A stretch of DNA of 64,000 nt from NCBI RefSeq assembly GCF_014190875.1, contig NZ_JACHVS010000005.1, positions 1-64,000 on the forward strand. Direction: 5' to 3'. A program made the translations under genes and the position numbers. Position 1 is the stretch's first letter. Each line of letters starts with the position of its first letter. The notes under the pieces are model-generated. The model saw only the letters and a program-made list of their open reading frames with translations. It had not been told where the DNA came from and did no database searches. The DNA comes from Paeniglutamicibacter cryotolerans. GTDB taxonomy: Bacteria > Actinomycetota > Actinomycetes > Actinomycetales > Micrococcaceae. This document shows, piece by piece, positions 43,379 to 52,607 of the stretch.

Positions 43379-44880
43379 GTACGAACCCCGGACAAGACAA
43401 ATTCGGCAATTGGCTCCAACCCACCGCCCCGGGCCTCTTCGGCCTGAGCCTCGGAGCCCTGACCGTGTGCGGCATCGGAACCGTCCTGGTGCTCCTGGCG
43501 CTGGTCCGTGAAGCCTACGCACTGGCCCTGATCACCCTGCTGGCCACCTTCCTGATCGTCCTGACCACCCTGATCCCCTTCGCCGGAAGCACCCTTTTCA
43601 CCAAGGTCAGCGACCGGATCTCCCTGGCCGGGCGTAACCGGCGCGGAGAATCGTTCTACGTCACCGGCCCCTTCTCCACGCTGCCCTTGGAAGCCGCCCA
43701 GCGCCTCCCCGGCGCCCTGCTCAACGTGGACACCCTCAGCGGTGTGGACGGACTGAACCGCGACTACACGCTCCTGCACCACAAAGCCGTCGGTAAGATT
43801 GCCGCCGTGTTCGGGTGCACCCCCGACGGGGCCGCCATGCAGGAACAATCGGTGATCAACAACCAGGTCGCCCACTTCGGTTCCTGGATCTCTTCCCTGA
43901 GCATCGATACCGGCCTGGCCGGAGCCACCATCGTGGTCGATTCGGCCTCCGAGTCCTCCGCCGGCACCTGCGCTGCGGTCCGGGCAGACGTGGCACCCAA
44001 CGCCCCTGCCTTCGCCAAACGTGTCCTGAACGAGGCCGTGGGCACCCTGCCGGCCCGTTCCTCGGTGCTCAACGTGTACGCAACCATGATCTGGGATGCC
44101 AAGGCTCTGGGGGCCACCGCAAAGGACCTTTCCCCGGCGGTGGCCGAGATCGCGGCCCGCCTGCCCCAGCAATCCCAGATGCTCACCCGTGCCGGTGCCG
44201 GAGCACCCAAGCCCCTCATCGAAGCGGAGCTGGCCGAAATAGCGCATCTGGCCTACCAGCCGGCCCGCGACCAGGAACTCGCGTTGGACGCGTTGACCGG
44301 GCTACGAGCCGCCCGCGCGTGGGATCAGTCCGGACCGGAGTTCTTCGATGATTCCCGCGGCCGGGTTGTCTTTCATGACGGGGTGGCCTCCATGACCCTG
44401 ATGATGACGATCCCGCCCGAATCCCAGATCACTGCCCGCTCCTTCGACCAACTCTTTGGACCCAACCCGAAGTTCCTGCGCAAACGCGTCGCCATCCTCT
44501 ACCGGCCGGTGGACCCGGGAACCGCCGCCCGCACCGTGAACCGGCTAGTGAGCACCGCCGACTGGAAGATCAGCACCCGACGGGGCCGGGCCACGTCCTT
44601 CGATACCAAGAACAAGGCCGTCGCCGAACAGACGGAACTCGAACTCGCCCAGGGCGCCCGGCTGGCACTGTTCTCCCTGATGGTCACCATTACCTTCGAA
44701 GCGAACCAGGACGCCTACCGGGACGCGCTGAACCAGATCAAATCCCTGATGGGGCAGTTGCTGATGCCCTACCGGTTCGTGGAGCACGCGGGATCGGCCG
44801 CGTTCCACACCACCTTGCCCTTCGGTGTGCTGCCCTGGACCTACACCACCACCCCGCTCTGGCTCAGGGCCGTGTTGTGA
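43375..44880 (+). CDS. SCO6880-family transfer protein
   Basis: 501 residues beginning with ATGA overlap. Two or three membrane helices near the N-terminus (FGLSLGALTVCGIGTVLVLL, LALITLLATFLIVLTTLIPF) are followed by a large soluble domain (RRGESFYVTGPFSTLPLEAA, LDTLSGVDGLNRDYTLLHH-like, ARSFDQLFGPNPKFLRKRVA). This is the SCO6880 family always seen with VirB4-like ATPases in actinobacterial conjugation; it probably equals VirB3 plus the VirB4 N-terminus. Confidence 0.88.
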   Translation: MSTNPGQDKFGNWLQPTAPGLFGLSLGALTVCGIGTVLVLLALVREAYALALITLLATFLIVLTTLIPFAGSTLFTKVSDRISLAGRNRRGESFYVTGPFSTLPLEAAQRLPGALLNVDTLSGVDGLNRDYTLLHHKAVGKIAAVFGCTPDGAAMQEQSVINNQVAHFGSWISSLSIDTGLAGATIVVDSASESSAGTCAAVRADVAPNAPAFAKRVLNEAVGTLPARSSVLNVYATMIWDAKALGATAKDLSPAVAEIAARLPQQSQMLTRAGAGAPKPLIEAELAEIAHLAYQPARDQELALDALTGLRAARAWDQSGPEFFDDSRGRVVFHDGVASMTLMMTIPPESQITARSFDQLFGPNPKFLRKRVAILYRPVDPGTAARTVNRLVSTADWKISTRRGRATSFDTKNKAVAEQTELELAQGARLALFSLMVTITFEANQDAYRDALNQIKSLMGQLLMPYRFVEHAGSAAFHTTLPFGVLPWTYTTTPLWLRAVL

Positions 44881-46661
44881 TGAAACACCAACGAACCGCC
44901 CGCGGATTCACCGGTTTCGGTGGAGGCCGGTGGGGCAAAGTCCCACAGCCCCCGCAGTGGTACTCCACCTCAGCACAACTACCCGGGATCTACCCGTTCG
45001 CCGCCGGCACCTCCCGACCGAACATCGGCACCCCGCTGGGTAGGGATATGCATGTGGGGACCGCGGTGTGTGGGGATCCGAAGATCTGGTATGACTCCGG
45101 GCTGATCTCCTCCCCCTCGATGATGCTCTTCGGACTCAACGGCAACGGCAAATCCTCCCTGTCCCAACGCTTCATGTATTCGATGGCGGCCCGCGGCATC
45201 GCCCCGGCAGTGTTCGATCCGATCAAGAACGAGCACGGGGACGCGGTTGCGGCCATGGGCGGAAACGTGATCCGCATCGGACCGGACAGCACCGATAGAA
45301 TCAACCTGCTGGACCTCGGGGCGCTCGGTGATGCGGCGGCGAAAGTCGGTGGCCTGCTGGGCCAGGAGATGCATCGCCAGGCCGTGGGTAAGGCGGTGGA
45401 TGCCGTGTCGTTGGTGGTTCAGATCAGTCGCGGAACACCCCTCTCGGATAGTGAGGATGCGGCCCTGGGTGAATTGATCCGCTCGGTAATTACCCGCACA
45501 TCCCATCCGTGGATGGGGGATCTGCTCACCGCGTTCATGGATCCGCCACCCGAGGTGCTCTCGGCGACCGTCTGCCACGACCAGGTGCAGTTCACCAGCG
45601 AATACCGGCAACTGCATTTGTCCCTGCGCGCGGTGATGTCCGGGCAGATGGGCTCACTGGTCGGCGGGAGGGCCAGTGTGCGGGTGGAGGTGGGAAACCC
45701 GGGCGGGTTCTGCTTCGACACCTCATCGATCCCCGAATCGAACACCAAGCTGCTCTCGGCAGCCATGTTGGCGACCTGGAGCATCGGGTTCTCCTCCATC
45801 GACGCCCACTACGAACTCTCCCGCCACGACCCCTCCATCCAGTGGGGCGGGTACTTCGCGATGCAGGATGAGTTCTGGTATCCGATGCGTGCCTGCGAGG
45901 GGATCATCGACCGGGTAGACCGGATTGGGCGCACCAACCGGGGCAAGGGTGTCGCTGAATTGAAAATCACCCACTCCCCTAAGGATTTCCTGTCCCTGCC
46001 CAATGCCAAGGACCGGGCTACGGCCAAGGGTTTCACCGAACGCTCCGGGGTGCTGGGGATCATGGCCTTGTCGCGGGAGGATTTGCAGGATCTGAGTCAG
46101 GTGCAGCCGTTGAATGAACGGGAGATCGACACGGTGGCCGGTTTCAATGCTCCGCCGTCGTGGAAGCAGGAGCGTGCGGCCGATGGACGTCCAGTGCCGC
46201 CGCCCGGGGCAGGGAAGTTCCTGCTGAAGATCCCGGGGCGGGTGGGTATCGCGGTGCAGATGACGCTGACCGAGACCGAGCGGGCCCAGCACATTACCGA
46301 TGCCCGAAGTATCACCGAAACCCACACCCGGGCCGAGCATCACTCCGGGGCCGATCATCAGGCACAGACCGCTCATGAATCCGGGGCTGATCATGGCGCC
46401 GCGGCTGGTCCTCACACCGGCGCCCCACACACAGGTGCCCCCGTCCCGAGCACTCCAGTGGTTCGGGAACCCCCGGCAACCGCCCAATCCCATGGCACCA
46501 CTCAAAGCCAGGCCTTCAACCAGAGCCTGGGTTCCGCCCAGAGTCCCGAGCTCACCCGAGAATCAGGGCTCCCCCACATGCCCGGGCTCAGCCAAGAACC
46601 TGGGTCAGCCCAGGAACCAGGATTCACCGTGGGGCCCCGCCCGCACGAAAACGAGGAGTGA
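44880..46661 (+). CDS. VirB4-like conjugation ATPase
   Basis: 593 residues, TGATG overlap with the SCO6880 gene. Walker A is MMLFGLNGNGKSSLSQRF (near 82-99). Later features include DRINLLDLGALGD, RGYFAMQDEFWYPMRACEGI-like (WGGYFAMQDEFWYPMRA, with an Asp-Glu Walker B) and AKGFTERSGVLGIMALSRED. The last ~120 residues are a His/Pro/Ser-rich disordered tail with repeated phrases (e.g. SGADH, QEPGSAQEPG). It powers pilus or channel assembly at the membrane. Confidence 0.9.
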   Translation: MKHQRTARGFTGFGGGRWGKVPQPPQWYSTSAQLPGIYPFAAGTSRPNIGTPLGRDMHVGTAVCGDPKIWYDSGLISSPSMMLFGLNGNGKSSLSQRFMYSMAARGIAPAVFDPIKNEHGDAVAAMGGNVIRIGPDSTDRINLLDLGALGDAAAKVGGLLGQEMHRQAVGKAVDAVSLVVQISRGTPLSDSEDAALGELIRSVITRTSHPWMGDLLTAFMDPPPEVLSATVCHDQVQFTSEYRQLHLSLRAVMSGQMGSLVGGRASVRVEVGNPGGFCFDTSSIPESNTKLLSAAMLATWSIGFSSIDAHYELSRHDPSIQWGGYFAMQDEFWYPMRACEGIIDRVDRIGRTNRGKGVAELKITHSPKDFLSLPNAKDRATAKGFTERSGVLGIMALSREDLQDLSQVQPLNEREIDTVAGFNAPPSWKQERAADGRPVPPPGAGKFLLKIPGRVGIAVQMTLTETERAQHITDARSITETHTRAEHHSGADHQAQTAHESGADHGAAAGPHTGAPHTGAPVPSTPVVREPPATAQSHGTTQSQAFNQSLGSAQSPELTRESGLPHMPGLSQEPGSAQEPGFTVGPRPHENEE

Positions 46662-46664
46662 ACC

Positions 46665-48506
46665 ATGAGTGCACCCAACCGCAAAGGAACCAGCGGCACC
46701 TCCGGCCAGGCACTACTACCGTTCATCCTGGTGTCGCTGGTGCTGCTCATTCTGGGTGGCGGCTGGGTGTCTTTCCAGCTCGGTGCCCGGCTGGCCGGGG
46801 ACCCCGAGCCACCCACCAGCTTCCCGGCCGTCCTACGAGGGCTGGTCGATGGAAGCCTTCTCTGGCCGGTCCAGGGAACCGTCATCGCCATCACCCTAGC
46901 CATCATGCTGGCCCTCCTGGCCGCCAGTATCGGTGTGCTCAGAACCCGGTCCGGGAGAAGCAGGAGCACACCGCGGGTGGATAAGGCAGCCCGATATCTG
47001 GGCCGGGGTCAGGACATCGCCGCCTACACGCCCAAAGGCGCCACCAAGACCGCGAAACGCCTCGGCGTCACCGGCACCCCGGGCCTCTTCGTCGGCACCG
47101 TCGTGTCCACCAACCAGCCGTTCTACCAAGGCTGGGAAGACCTCTCCCTCGATATCTGGGGGCCCAGGGTCGGTAAGTCAGCCTCCCGCGTGATCCCGGC
47201 CATCCTGGATGCACCAGGCTGTGTCCTGTCCACCTCGAATAAGCGTGATGTCCTGGACGCTACCCGCGGTACCCGTGTGGCCACGGCCCCGGTCTGGGTC
47301 TTTGACCCGCAACAGATCGCCCACGAAGAACCCTCCTGGTGGTGGGACCCCCTGTCCTACGTCACCGATGAAGACAAGGCAGCGAAACTGACCCACCACT
47401 TCGCCGTAGCCTCCCGCATCACCGGCGCCAGAACCGATGCCTACTTCGACCCCAAAGCCGAAGACCTGATCTCCTCCCTCTTCCTCGCCGCAACCCTTGG
47501 TAACCTCTCGATCATCGAAGCGTACGTATGGATCGCATCCCAAGAATGCGACCACGCCATCGACCTCCTCACCGAGAACAACTACCCTCTACAGGCCACC
47601 GGCCTGCAATCGATCATGCGGCTAACCGAGAAGCAAAAAGATGGGATCTTTGGCACCGCAGAGAAAATCCTCCAATGCCTGAAAAACCGCCAAACACTTT
47701 CTTGGGTCACACCCCAACCCGGCACCACGCTGGCCACCGACCCCCGACCCCGGTTCGAACCCGCCCACTTCGCCACCTCCACCCAGACCCTGTATGTACT
47801 CTCCAGGGAAGGAGTAGGCAGTGCAGCACCGCTGACCACCGCCTTGACCGCGGCAGTGGCCGAGGCTCTGGAAGAGCACGCGACCCGGACCGGTGGCCGC
47901 CTGCGCGTCCCAGCCGTGTTCGCCCTGGATGAGCTGGCCAATGTCGTGCGCTGGGCCGGACTACCGGAACTGTTCAGCCACTACGGTTCGCGCGGGATCA
48001 TCGTCATGGCCATTTTGCAGTCCTGGTCCCAGGGCGTCGAGTTGTGGGGCGAGTCCGGGATGCGGAAAATCTGGTCGGCCGCCAACGTCGTCGTCTATGG
48101 AGGAGGAGTAAAAGAAGACGCTTTCCTACGCACCGTCTCGGACCTGATCGGCGACTACTCATACACCAGTGTTTCCCGATCCGCCGGACGTGCAGGGCCC
48201 GGCAGTTCCCAACAGGAGGGCAGGGAACGGATCCTGGATGTTTCGGATCTGGCCGAGATGGAACGGGGCCGCGCCGTGGTCTTTGCCTCCGGGGCACGAG
48301 CAACCCTGATCAAGACCCTGCCCTGGTGGAAGAGCTCGCATCAGGACGCAGTGAACCGTTCACTGGCCCGCTACGCACCCAACAGCCCTCCCAAGGCCCA
48401 AGGTCCGGTGATGTCGGGCGAGAGTAGTCCGGGTGCGCCCACCGTCCCGGGTACACGGGTCGGAAACCGGTGGAGAAGAGCGGTCAAGGAGTCAGATCAT
48501 GGATGA
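46665..48506 (+). CDS. VirD4/TraG-type coupling protein
   Basis: 613 residues, SD GAGGAG. Two N-terminal membrane helices (LPFILVSLVLLILGGGWVSF, VIAITLAIMLALLAASIGVL). Walker A is WGPRVGKSASRVIPAIL; Walker B is VFALDELANVV; the TraM-recognition domain (YGSRGIIVMAILQSWSQGVE, VVVYGGGVKEDAFLRTVSDL) is complete. It brings the relaxase-DNA complex to the channel and pumps DNA. All core motifs are intact. Confidence 0.93.
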   Translation: MSAPNRKGTSGTSGQALLPFILVSLVLLILGGGWVSFQLGARLAGDPEPPTSFPAVLRGLVDGSLLWPVQGTVIAITLAIMLALLAASIGVLRTRSGRSRSTPRVDKAARYLGRGQDIAAYTPKGATKTAKRLGVTGTPGLFVGTVVSTNQPFYQGWEDLSLDIWGPRVGKSASRVIPAILDAPGCVLSTSNKRDVLDATRGTRVATAPVWVFDPQQIAHEEPSWWWDPLSYVTDEDKAAKLTHHFAVASRITGARTDAYFDPKAEDLISSLFLAATLGNLSIIEAYVWIASQECDHAIDLLTENNYPLQATGLQSIMRLTEKQKDGIFGTAEKILQCLKNRQTLSWVTPQPGTTLATDPRPRFEPAHFATSTQTLYVLSREGVGSAAPLTTALTAAVAEALEEHATRTGGRLRVPAVFALDELANVVRWAGLPELFSHYGSRGIIVMAILQSWSQGVELWGESGMRKIWSAANVVVYGGGVKEDAFLRTVSDLIGDYSYTSVSRSAGRAGPGSSQQEGRERILDVSDLAEMERGRAVVFASGARATLIKTLPWWKSSHQDAVNRSLARYAPNSPPKAQGPVMSGESSPGAPTVPGTRVGNRWRRAVKESDHG

Positions 48507-49053
48507 CCATGGCCTGTTGGGAAACATCCAACCACCGCCCAGCGGACCCACCCGTCGTGGCGCAGAACCCCTCTGGCCAAAAAGCAGCGGGCCAAGCAAC
48601 GCACCTCCGAACAGCCCCAGCCCTATGCGCCCGGCCCCGCCTCCGAGCATGACCGCACAGGATCAGGATCCGGAGAAACCCTCGCTGATCTATGGATCGG
48701 CCGAAGAGTTTCTCCACCTGCAATTGCTGCCGTCCTATAACCGGATCATCGATTCCCGCAACGGCAAATGGTGCCGGCAATGGTACCTGCACCCTGAAGC
48801 GCTCAGCCGCGTGGACGCATTGTGGCAGGCCTGGGAGCACTTCCGGCTCGTTCCGGCGACCGGTATGAGCGTATGGTGGCACGACCACGCCGATCCCCAC
48901 ATGGCCATCCTTCTCAGTCAAAAAGGCCCCTTCCACGCCTGCGGGCCCGACCGACACCACAGCCCCGAGCCGTTCCCCTGCGACTACGCGCCAGCGGGAT
49001 GGTTTCCCTCAGAAAAAACCACGGCTCAAGGACCGCCTCGCTCATCTCGTTGA
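48499..49053 (+). CDS. DUF4913-domain protein of the transfer operon
   Basis: 184 residues from MDDHGLLGNIQ, SD AAGGAG, overlapping the coupling-protein stop. A Pro-rich first 60 residues precede the DUF4913 domain: EFLHLQLLPSYNRIIDSRNG, WCRQWYLHPEALSRVDALWQ, AWEHFRL, WWHDHADPHMAILLSQKGPF. This is a frequent last gene of actinobacterial transfer operons, of unknown role. The 540 bp that follow (49054-49590) show no gene. Confidence 0.85.
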   Translation: MDDHGLLGNIQPPPSGPTRRGAEPLWPKSSGPSNAPPNSPSPMRPAPPPSMTAQDQDPEKPSLIYGSAEEFLHLQLLPSYNRIIDSRNGKWCRQWYLHPEALSRVDALWQAWEHFRLVPATGMSVWWHDHADPHMAILLSQKGPFHACGPDRHHSPEPFPCDYAPAGWFPSEKTTAQGPPRSSR

Positions 49054-49590
49054 CCACCAGCGCTCTACGAGTACTGGCCCGTCCGGAATTTCTCGTTGCG
49101 CGGGATCATGCGCCGCTCAATGTACCGGTTAGCGTCCACGACCGGTCTTTTTACAGTAGCGGCTCCTAAAGAAATCTGGCGGCGGCTGCCGATCATCCGG
49201 CGATCACGTTCACGACATCCCATCCATTGCCGATCTGCTTGGTGGACGGGCCACTGAGAGGCCCCTACGGGATAAACACTGAAAATTCGAGAAAGGGTTC
49301 ATTCACCACTCCCTCGGCGTGGACTAAGCCCTGGAGAGCTCCAATAGCATTCCAGCGCCGCTGCGCGATTTTTTCAGCTCCAGAGCATGCATATATCCAC
49401 TGACCGGTACCCAACGGGTGGGCGGCGCAAGGTTTGTTCGCCTGGGATGATGGGCTGAGTTGCGGAATTGTGAACGATTGCGGGTTTTTCTGCTGTCGAC
49501 CACGATGCCGACGGCGGCCGGGACAACAATTGCGACCGTCGCCGAGGTGACGGTGGTGATGACCACGACGCTGATGACGATGACGATGAC

Positions 49591-49618
49591 AAAAGCGTAC
49601 CGATAACGGTACGCTTTT
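49591..49618. promoter_or_regulatory. Perfect operator-like palindrome before the AbiE-type antitoxin
   Basis: AAAAGCGTACCG, spacer ATAA, CGGTACGCTTTT: 12-bp arms without mismatch, ending 3 bp before the antitoxin ATG. Known AbiEi proteins repress their operon by binding inverted repeats upstream, so this is the likely autoregulatory site. It leaves no room for a normal SD, suggesting a leaderless or hairpin-controlled start. Confidence 0.75.
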
Positions 49619-49621
49619 GAC

Positions 49622-50170
49622 ATGAGATCGACTAGCTCGTACAGGCAAACATTGAGGGAGCTCGCCTACGACACCCATGGCGTCATCACCGTGGCTGAAG
49701 CGCGCGAAGCAGGAGTGCCGCCTGTGGAGCTCCGGAAGCTGACTGCACGCGGAGCTCTTCGACGCATCGGGCATGGCGTGTATCGAATGGTTGAAGCTCC
49801 TTCGAACAACCTCGACGAGTTCGCCGAAGCCGTCGCGCTCGGAGGAGAAGACGCAGTACTTGCCGATGAATCGGTACTCGCCGCCTACGGCTTGGGCCAG
49901 GTCAATCTCCGCAAAATCAGGGTGGCCACTCCTCGGCGGGTCCGAAGCAGAGTCCCGAACACCGTCGAGATTGAACAGCGTAAGGTTCCCCTCTCGGACC
50001 GGACCTACATTGAGGGCATCCCGGCCATGGGTGTCGAGAGCGCGCTGCTCGGTTCCCGAGGACGAATCATGACTGAACGCCTAATCGACGCAGCCCGCAA
50101 AGCGGAGCAGCGTGGGTTACTCGACTCAGCAGCCGCAACCCGCGTCATCAAAGAATTGGAGACATCTTGA
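49622..50170 (+). CDS. abiEi: AbiEi-type antitoxin
   Basis: 182 residues. The N-terminal winged helix (LRELAYDTHGVITVAEAREA, PPVELRKLTARGALRRIGHG, VYRMVE) is the AbiEi_4 pattern; the C-terminal part (AVLADESVLAAYGLGQVN, RRVRSRVPNTVEIEQRKVP) matches the family's effector region. In type IV pairs the antitoxin counters the nucleotidyltransferase toxin without binding it and represses the operon. The palindrome directly upstream fits this. Confidence 0.9.
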   Translation: MRSTSSYRQTLRELAYDTHGVITVAEAREAGVPPVELRKLTARGALRRIGHGVYRMVEAPSNNLDEFAEAVALGGEDAVLADESVLAAYGLGQVNLRKIRVATPRRVRSRVPNTVEIEQRKVPLSDRTYIEGIPAMGVESALLGSRGRIMTERLIDAARKAEQRGLLDSAAATRVIKELETS

Positions 50171-51042
50171 GCACACCACTGGATGAAAATCAGCCAGAAG
50201 AAATCACTCCGCCCAAGAATGTCCGGTACCTAGAGGGCAGGATCGCGGATCAGGCAAAGGCCGAGACCTCCACCGTCACCAGGCTCAAGTCCCTGGTAGC
50301 CAACTTGGTGGTGTGCCAGATGCTGCCACCATCCGCAGTGAAGGGTGGCACTGGTCTGAAGCTACGGCTTGGCGAGAATCTCACGCGTCAAACTCCTGAC
50401 CTGGATACCGCCTTTCGCGGGAACATGCAGAAGTTTGAAGAGCAGTTACGAGAGAATCTTGCCGCTGGTTGGGGAGACTTCACCGGTGCGGTTGTGCCAG
50501 GAACTCCGCGCGCCCCAGAGAGCGTGCCGGCCGCCTACGTCATGCAGCCTTTCGCCGTGAAGCTGCAGTACCGAAACAAGTCATTCACGACCGTGGAGCT
50601 CGAAGTCGGCTTCGACGAACTTGAGGCAACCGGAAATCTCACAGAGACAGCCCTCTCCACGGAATTGATTGCCCTCTTCGCCGCACTGGGTCTCCCCCGA
50701 CCAAATCCGGTGCCTGTCCTGCCACTTCACCACCAAGTCGCACAGAAACTGCATGCATGTACCGAACCAGGCAGCCAGCGGGCCCACGATCTGGTCGATT
50801 TGCAACTGATGGCAGGTCTTGCCGACGACGTCTTGGTGGCGCAGACAGTGGAACGGCTCTTCAGATTTCGGCGCCAACACGGCTGGCCTGCCCTGGCAGT
50901 CCCCACCCGGGAGTGGGACACTCTGTACGCTGATGCGGCCGTCGGCTTGGAATCAGTAGTGTTTCCCGCTGTCGGCGGGGCCGTCCAATGGCTGAACGGT
51001 GAATACATTCCGCGGATCGTGGCAGCGGGAACAGGTTCCTAA
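50167..51042 (+). CDS. abiEii: AbiEii-type nucleotidyltransferase toxin
   Basis: 291 residues from a TTG overlapping the antitoxin stop. The nucleotidyltransferase core is visible: VVCQMLPPSAVKGGTGLKLR (GG motif) followed by RQTPDLDTAF (D-x-D). A later KLHACTEPGSQRAHDLVDLQ segment is the conserved K...H-D-L-D region of AbiEii. Known toxins add nucleotides to tRNA acceptor ends and block translation during phage infection or plasmid loss. Confidence 0.9.
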   Translation: MSTPLDENQPEEITPPKNVRYLEGRIADQAKAETSTVTRLKSLVANLVVCQMLPPSAVKGGTGLKLRLGENLTRQTPDLDTAFRGNMQKFEEQLRENLAAGWGDFTGAVVPGTPRAPESVPAAYVMQPFAVKLQYRNKSFTTVELEVGFDELEATGNLTETALSTELIALFAALGLPRPNPVPVLPLHHQVAQKLHACTEPGSQRAHDLVDLQLMAGLADDVLVAQTVERLFRFRRQHGWPALAVPTREWDTLYADAAVGLESVVFPAVGGAVQWLNGEYIPRIVAAGTGS

Positions 51043-51062
51043 CGCTGGAGAGGAGACGCAAT

Positions 51063-51094
51063 GAAGACCCTAAACTCGGGTGTTCGGGGTCTTC
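51063..51094 (+). terminator. Hairpin after the AbiE-type operon (weak terminator)
   Basis: GAAGACCC and GGGTCTTC enclose a 16-bp loop that can fold further (CTCGGG/TTCGGG region). It starts 20 bp after the toxin stop but has no T-run. The rest of 51095-51327 shows nothing else. Confidence 0.35.
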
Positions 51095-51327
51095 TATGTC
51101 CGGCACCAAATATGCGGCCAATACATCAGACGGTGGGGAGGGAACGTTCCGCAAGGTTCCTCTTACGGGCACACCATTGCCGCGCCACCGACGTTGGATC
51201 TTCAGTGCAGTCGTCTGCGAAAATTGATACCCGTCGACTCTCCCCCTTGGCAGACCAGCGCGAAGCCCCGTGGACCCTGGGCATACCGGAGCGCTCACAA
51301 ACCACACCACAAGCCAGCTGACCGGTG

Positions 51328-52563
51328 TCAGCGCGCCGGCCCCTCCTGGTTACGGGTCTGCTCCAGCCCGACCTCGAATGCCGTCTTGCGGACCATGGGT
51401 GCCGGCGTCAGGCCGGTCACCGCTTCACTGGGATGCTTCCCCTGACTACGAGCGGCAGCCATCCGACCCGTGATCTCACCCTCAGTGGCGAGGCCCCTCA
51501 ACGACCGCTCAAACTCCCGGTAATACTCAGCCGACCCATACACCGGCCCACCCTTCCCCGCGCTGCCTTCCAGACCGGGTGTCGGGCCTCCCAGCAGCTG
51601 CCCGGTCGGGTTCATTCGGTCCGCCGAATCATCGCGCAGTTCCCTGCTCGCACCTACTTGGTGCAGGGCATCTCTCCGGGCCAGCAGGTCCTTTTCAGCG
51701 ATCTGGTACCGGCTTTCGCCCTGGGCAGGCTCCGAGTCCACGAATCCGCCGGTGGCCAGCATCCTCGCCTCATGCCAACGCCGGGCCGCAACCACAAAGC
51801 CGGCATCAGTCCAGGCTTGGTCCCCCACCCCGGCATAGTGCGCCCCGATCTCATCACGCAACTGCCCCACCTCCGGGCCGTGGATGCCGTCCTGTTCGAT
51901 CAGGTGCATTCGCTCGGCCACCGCCCGCTCCGCCGCCAACTCAGCCTGCTCCCCGGTGGCATCCTTCACTCCCTGCAGGGCTGTCACCAGTTCGTGGTTG
52001 GACAGATACTCCGCCGGCACCCGGTGGGTCTGCATCTGCTCATGCAACTCGGCCGCAACCCGGGCCAGCTCAATCTTCTGGGCCCTGGCCACCAATTCCA
52101 TCGCCTCGGCGTGCTCCCGGGCAACGCGTTGCTGCTGCTCCGCCAGCTGTTGAACAGCCAGACGGTCCTGCAGGTAGGGGACATCATCGCCGGCATCTGC
52201 CGTGTCGATCCCATAGCGGTCCTTGATTTCCCGGTTGATCTTTTCCGAAGCCACCAACGCCTCCGGATCATGAGCCTTCCAGGCCTGGGCCATCAGGTGC
52301 ACCTCGATGATCTGCGCAGGCTTCGCCGTGGCCCACCACTGATCAGCGGTAGTCGGCAGGATCAGTGCACGCATCATGGCCCGGTCTCCCACCATGATCC
52401 GCCGTGCCTCCAGGGCAGCACGTTCACCGTCCCGCTCGGCCTTGGCCAAGTACTGTGACCGGGCCCGAGCCAGCTGTTCGGCTAACTGGGAAGCGGCCAC
52501 CAACCCCTGACGCAGCAGGGACTCGACGATCTCCTCCACACCTTCATCGCTCATCACATGCAC
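51328..52563 (-). CDS. Mobilisation-module accessory protein, largely coiled coil
   Basis: 411 residues rich in Ala, Glu, Gln and Arg, with long predicted helices (e.g. RLAVQQLAEQQQRVAREHAE, AEERAVAERM-like). No enzyme motif is seen; the C-terminal ~110 residues are Gly/Ser/Pro-rich. SD AAGGAAA is upstream; ATGs at 52563 and 52554 are both possible. It follows the relaxase gene by 44 bp on the same strand, so a relaxosome-accessory role is likely but unproven. Confidence 0.7.
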   Translation of the reverse strand: MHVMSDEGVEEIVESLLRQGLVAASQLAEQLARARSQYLAKAERDGERAALEARRIMVGDRAMMRALILPTTADQWWATAKPAQIIEVHLMAQAWKAHDPEALVASEKINREIKDRYGIDTADAGDDVPYLQDRLAVQQLAEQQQRVAREHAEAMELVARAQKIELARVAAELHEQMQTHRVPAEYLSNHELVTALQGVKDATGEQAELAAERAVAERMHLIEQDGIHGPEVGQLRDEIGAHYAGVGDQAWTDAGFVVAARRWHEARMLATGGFVDSEPAQGESRYQIAEKDLLARRDALHQVGASRELRDDSADRMNPTGQLLGGPTPGLEGSAGKGGPVYGSAEYYREFERSLRGLATEGEITGRMAAARSQGKHPSEAVTGLTPAPMVRKTAFEVGLEQTRNQEGPAR

Positions 52564-52607
52564 CTGTTTCCTTCCCTACTTGTTGGTGAACAGATATTTT
52601 TTTTGGC

